NCBI RefSeq assembly: GCF_014843845.1
Contig: NZ_JHQS01000122.1
Location: 62,001-126,000, forward strand
DNA length: 64,000 bases
Direction: 5' to 3'
Source: Mesorhizobium amorphae
GTDB taxonomy: Bacteria > Pseudomonadota > Alphaproteobacteria > Rhizobiales > Rhizobiaceae
Under the pieces are notes generated by a model. The model ran no database searches and was not told where the DNA came from. It saw nothing but the letters and a program-made list of their open reading frames with translations. Below, piece after piece: positions 60,704 to 64,000 of this stretch. Position numbers and translations under genes: made by a program. Position 1 is the first letter of the stretch; every line of letters begins with the position of its first letter.

Positions 60704-62945
60704 TGCCACCCACGATGAGCAATGGTCCGAGCCGTTCCAGATGCCGGCGCCAGGCCTCGCCACCATCCGGTGCCGGCGTCAGGCCAGCCGGTAGGCGCGC
60801 CGCGCGGCCGAGAACCGCCTCGATCAGCCGCCGGCGCTCCATGCTGTCCAGATTGGAAAAGACGCGGCGCAGCAAGGGCAGATGCGCGACGAAAGCCTCT
60901 TCGTCGAGCGATTTCAGCCACGCATCGACCGCGCCGCGCAGACCCTCGTCATAGATGAGCCGTTGACCGGCGGAGCTGAAGAAGCCCTCGAAGAACCCCG
61001 CCGCTTCAATGACCGGCGTTCCGGGCGACAGGCGGCGCCCGAGCAGTCCGGCAGCGGCTTCTGCGGACAGCTGGCCAGCTTCGTAAAGCAAGTGCGCGGC
61101 GCATCCGGCCAGCAGCGCCGTCGATCGCGGCCCGTCGAGCACGGCGGCCAGCCCGTCGCGCCATCCGTTCAGCACATCGTCCCCGGGTTCGATCAGCCTG
61201 ATGGCTTCGTCGGCCTTGCGCAGGGCGCCGACCAGTGAAGCGGCAGCCTGCTGATCGAGATCGCGCACGGCATAGGGCAGCGCGATCGCCGCTTCGACGA
61301 TCAGCCGCTCCATGAGGCCGGACAGGCGGTGCGTCTCCGTCTTGCGCGCCTCGCCATAGCGGATGATGTCGGCAAGCGGTGGCACCGACGCCAGGATTTC
61401 CAGGCATTCGCTGCTGTGCGCCGCACGTGCCTCCAGCGCCACAAGGCCGGCGCTCGAGGCTTCCGACAGGTCGGCCGTGATCGCGCCCTGGACCAGAGCG
61501 GCAAGCGTGTCGAGGGTTGCCGCGGCGCCGATCATCTGGATCAGCCGGCCGTTGGCGGCCTTTTCGATGGTCGGGCCGTAGACAAGGTTCTCGACCAGCC
61601 GGACGGCATACTCCGGCTCCCAGGCCAGCGTCCAGCGCTCGCGGAAGGTGCCGCGACTGCGCCCGGCGTCGGTCAATTTGCCCCAATGCACACCGAGCAC
61701 GCTCAGGCGGTGCAGCAATGTCGAACGGAAAAGCCCGCTTTCGCTGCGCAGATCGACCGACAGTTCGCGCTCCAGCGCCTCGGGCTTCAGCCGTGCCGCC
61801 TTCTGGTTGCGCTGCAGATCCTCGATCAGTGGGGCCAGCGGGGTGTCGGGTGGAATTTCGCCAACGTCCGCACCCAGAAGCAGCTCGGCCTCGACCAGCG
61901 CCCACAGCAGCGCTTCGCCGTTGAACAGGGCGGCGACCGAGGCGTCGCGCAATTCCTCGAAGCCGGGCTTCGGCCGCTCGCGAATGGCGGCGAGCGTACG
62001 GGCGAGCCGCTCCGCCTCGATCAGCGAAGCGGTCGAGATCAGATGACCCTTCTCGCGCAGCACCGCCGCAATCATCGCCAGCCACAGGGTTGCCCCGTCA
62101 TGGCGGCCGCGCGTGCGCCAAAGATGCTTGCACCAACCCGGCGCCACGACGCCGGCGCCATAGCCAAGGCCCGACGCCAGGCGCGGCCCCGTCCATGGCG
62201 CCCAGGTCATCGTGCTCTTGCGCCGGGCGATGCCCTTGAGCAGCGCCTGATCGGCTTTCTGGACGTGCGCTGCCTGCAGCGCCGGCACGTGCCATGCGCC
62301 GCAGACCACCGCTATCGGTCCCTCGAACTCCTTTCGCGCCGCGGCGATTTCGAGCCGCATATGTGCTTCGCGCCTGGCTTCGAACCGGGCGATCGACCCC
62401 TCACCTTCGCGCAATGTCGTCATGGCGTCGGCGATGGCCGCGAAAATCGGGCCGGGCTCGGGGTTCTGTTCGACGATATCCGACCACCAGCTTTCGCCAT
62501 CCTCGTAGCCGGCGGCATGCGCCAGAGTGCCGATCGGATCACGGCGATGCGGGTCCTCGTCATCGCCGGCTTCGCTGGCTTCGGCGGCGTCGGTGTTTTC
62601 CGCGGCATCGATCGGCTCGGCGGGCGACCGCGCCGACGACGGCAGGTCGATGAAACGCAACGCCGCCTTGTTGCCGACCGCCCAGAGGACCGCCTGATAT
62701 TCGGGAGAGAATTCGGCGAACGGCCAGAAGCTGGTCGAGGCCGGGTCGTCCTCCGGGTAGCAGAGCAATGCCACCGGCGGCTGCATTTCCGGGCGGGCCA
62801 GCAGCGGCAACAGTGCCGAAGCGTCGCTCGGCCCTTCGATCAGGACGGCGACCGGCCGCAATTCCTGCAGCGCCTGCACAAGGCTTTCGGCGGAGCCGGG
62901 CCCGTGATGGCGTATGCCGAAATAGGCGATGTCGCTGTGCTTCAT
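60696..62945 (-). CDS. DUF5682-family protein between MoxR and VWA
   Basis: This 749-residue protein of unknown function begins MKHSDIAYFGIRHHGPGSAE. The N-terminal 260 residues contain a conserved HHGPGS segment, a block on loss of a small ligand (VLIEGPSDASALLPLL), and AVVCGAWHVPAL, all resembling the TraB/PrgY/EreA-like hydrolase fold. The rest is helical and repetitive, rich in Ala, Leu and Glu. It lies between the MoxR and VWA genes with minimal gaps, as is common for DUF5682. Stable partnership with both is likely. Confidence 0.82.
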   Translation of the reverse strand: MKHSDIAYFGIRHHGPGSAESLVQALQELRPVAVLIEGPSDASALLPLLARPEMQPPVALLCYPEDDPASTSFWPFAEFSPEYQAVLWAVGNKAALRFIDLPSSARSPAEPIDAAENTDAAEASEAGDDEDPHRRDPIGTLAHAAGYEDGESWWSDIVEQNPEPGPIFAAIADAMTTLREGEGSIARFEARREAHMRLEIAAARKEFEGPIAVVCGAWHVPALQAAHVQKADQALLKGIARRKSTMTWAPWTGPRLASGLGYGAGVVAPGWCKHLWRTRGRHDGATLWLAMIAAVLREKGHLISTASLIEAERLARTLAAIRERPKPGFEELRDASVAALFNGEALLWALVEAELLLGADVGEIPPDTPLAPLIEDLQRNQKAARLKPEALERELSVDLRSESGLFRSTLLHRLSVLGVHWGKLTDAGRSRGTFRERWTLAWEPEYAVRLVENLVYGPTIEKAANGRLIQMIGAAATLDTLAALVQGAITADLSEASSAGLVALEARAAHSSECLEILASVPPLADIIRYGEARKTETHRLSGLMERLIVEAAIALPYAVRDLDQQAAASLVGALRKADEAIRLIEPGDDVLNGWRDGLAAVLDGPRSTALLAGCAAHLLYEAGQLSAEAAAGLLGRRLSPGTPVIEAAGFFEGFFSSAGQRLIYDEGLRGAVDAWLKSLDEEAFVAHLPLLRRVFSNLDSMERRRLIEAVLGRAARLPAGLTPAPDGGEAWRRHLERLGPLLIVGGNG

Positions 62946-62950
62946 CGGTG

Positions 62951-64000
62951 TCAGATCGCCGCGTTCAGGGCCGCATAGTAGCCGGAATAGTCGGGCCGCT
63001 TCTTGAGCACTGTTTCCAGATATTCTTCCAGCACGACCTTGTCCTGCACCGGATCCTTGACGATCGCGCCGACGAGGCTGGCGGCGAGGCCTTCGGCGCC
63101 GAGCTTGCCGCCGTCGAACCAGGCCGCCTGGCTGAGGCCGCCAACCATGGTGGCGATGGCCTCTGCCGTCGACAGCGAACCCGAAGGCGTCTTCAGTGTC
63201 ACCTTGCCGTCGGCGGTCGAGCCGGAGCGCAATTCGCGGAAGATGGTCAGCACGCGGGCGATCTCTTCGGCGACATTCTTCGGCACCGGCAGGTCGAGAC
63301 CGCCTGCCATCTCACCGACGCGCTTCGAGACTATCGAGATTTCTTCCGCCATGTCCGCGGGCAGCGGCAGCACCACGACATTGAAGCGCCGCTTGAGCGC
63401 CGAGGACAGCTCGTTGACGCCCTTGTCGCGGTTGTTTGCCGTGGCGATGATGTTGAAGCCGCGCTGGGCATAGATCGAGGTGTTCAGCTCCGGGATCGGC
63501 ATCATCTTCTCGGACAGCACGGTGATCAGCGTGTCCTGTACGTCCGAGCCCATGCGCGTCAGTTCCTCGAGCCGGCACAGCTTGCCGTCCTGCATGGCGC
63601 GATAGAGCGGCGTAGGCACCAGCGCTTCCTGGCTCGGGCCTTTCGCCAGAAGCTGGGCATAGTTCCAGCCATAGCGGATCTGGTTCTCGTCGGTTCCGGC
63701 CGTGCACTGCACGATCAGCGTCGAGTCGCCCATGATGGCGGCGGCGAGATGTTCCGAGACCCAGGATTTGGCTGTGCCCGGAACGCCGAGCAAAAGCAGC
63801 GCACGGTCGGTGGCCAAAGTCGCCACGGCGGTTTCCATCAACCGGCGGCGGCCGACATATTTCGGCGTGATCACGGTGCCGTCGCTGGCCTTGCCGCCCA
63901 GCAGATAGGTCAGGACGGCCTTTGGCGAGAGGCTCCAGCCGGCGGGCTTTTGCTTGTCGTCGCCGCGCGCCAGCGCTTGCAGTTCACTGGCATAGGCCTG
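62951..64000 (-). CDS. MoxR-family AAA ATPase, running off the right edge
   Basis: This AAA ATPase is of the MoxR group. The frame is open from base 64000 down to the stop at 62951, so the N-terminus lies outside. Walker A is LLGVPGTAKSWVSEHLA, Walker B region KLCRLEELTRMGSDVQD, and sensor 1 is FNIIATANNRDKGVNELSS. The visible 349 residues include the edge segment SPKAVLTYLLGGKASDG, so only a short N-terminal piece is missing. A GTG at 63874 is not the real start because homology continues upstream. It likely powers the DUF5682/VWA partners. Confidence 0.9.
   Translation of the reverse strand, partial: QAYASELQALARGDDKQKPAGWSLSPKAVLTYLLGGKASDGTVITPKYVGRRRLMETAVATLATDRALLLLGVPGTAKSWVSEHLAAAIMGDSTLIVQCTAGTDENQIRYGWNYAQLLAKGPSQEALVPTPLYRAMQDGKLCRLEELTRMGSDVQDTLITVLSEKMMPIPELNTSIYAQRGFNIIATANNRDKGVNELSSALKRRFNVVVLPLPADMAEEISIVSKRVGEMAGGLDLPVPKNVAEEIARVLTIFRELRSGSTADGKVTLKTPSGSLSTAEAIATMVGGLSQAAWFDGGKLGAEGLAASLVGAIVKDPVQDKVVLEEYLETVLKKRPDYSGYYAALNAAI

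Noticed and set aside
61329..62978. A 549-codon plus-strand open frame opposite the DUF5682 gene
   Set aside because: It is an antisense shadow with no recognisable motif, while the minus strand has continuous homology.

Overview
The window looks like chromosomal DNA of a GC-rich alphaproteobacterium of the Rhizobiales, most likely Mesorhizobium or a close relative. This rests on the codon bias and GC content, an FMN-riboswitch-controlled type II lumazine synthase of the kind known from Brucella and Mesorhizobium, rhizobial palindromic intergenic repeats, and erythritol-type polyol genes. I see no tRNA, rRNA, insertion sequence, phage or CRISPR array.

Bases 1-21700 hold what appears to be a complete route from trimethylamine (TMA) to central metabolism. 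Tmm oxidises TMA to its N-oxide and Tdm demethylates that to dimethylamine. The four Dmm proteins make monomethylamine. GmaS, MgsABC and MgdABCD then run the N-methylglutamate pathway and pass the last methyl carbon to tetrahydrofolate. An XRE-cupin regulator, the end of a betaine/choline-type ABC permease and an APC permease lie alongside. A shared 20-bp motif occurs ahead of tmm, dmmD and tdm. Paired hairpin repeats sit at three operon ends.

Bases 21700-29000 hold a TetR-RND efflux operon and an acyl-CoA synthetase. Bases 29000-39640 hold a SorC-type regulator, a bifunctional class II aldolase/short-chain dehydrogenase, a D-Ala-D-Ala ligase set off by terminators, an RbsBCA-like sugar importer, and mtnK-mtnA (5-methylthioribose kinase and isomerase) transcribed divergently from the importer across a perfect 12-bp inverted repeat. 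Together these suggest scavenging of 5-methylthioribose or 5-deoxypentoses by cleavage to DHAP plus an aldehyde.

Bases 39640-58520 start with an FMN riboswitch carrying an inserted palindrome, then ribH2. After that comes a large polyol (tetritol-like) locus: a split DhaK/DhaL kinase, an RpiB-TpiB-DeoR operon, a class II fructose-bisphosphate aldolase, and an 11-gene minus-strand operon. That operon encodes a SorC regulator, a CUT1 importer with two unlike ATPases, EryA-, EryB- and EryC-like enzymes, a D-2-hydroxyacid dehydrogenase and a second class II aldolase. The pathway probably feeds erythrose 4-phosphate into central metabolism.

Bases 58700-64000 hold an MgtC-family membrane protein and a MoxR AAA ATPase / DUF5682 / VWA operon of unknown role that runs off the right edge.
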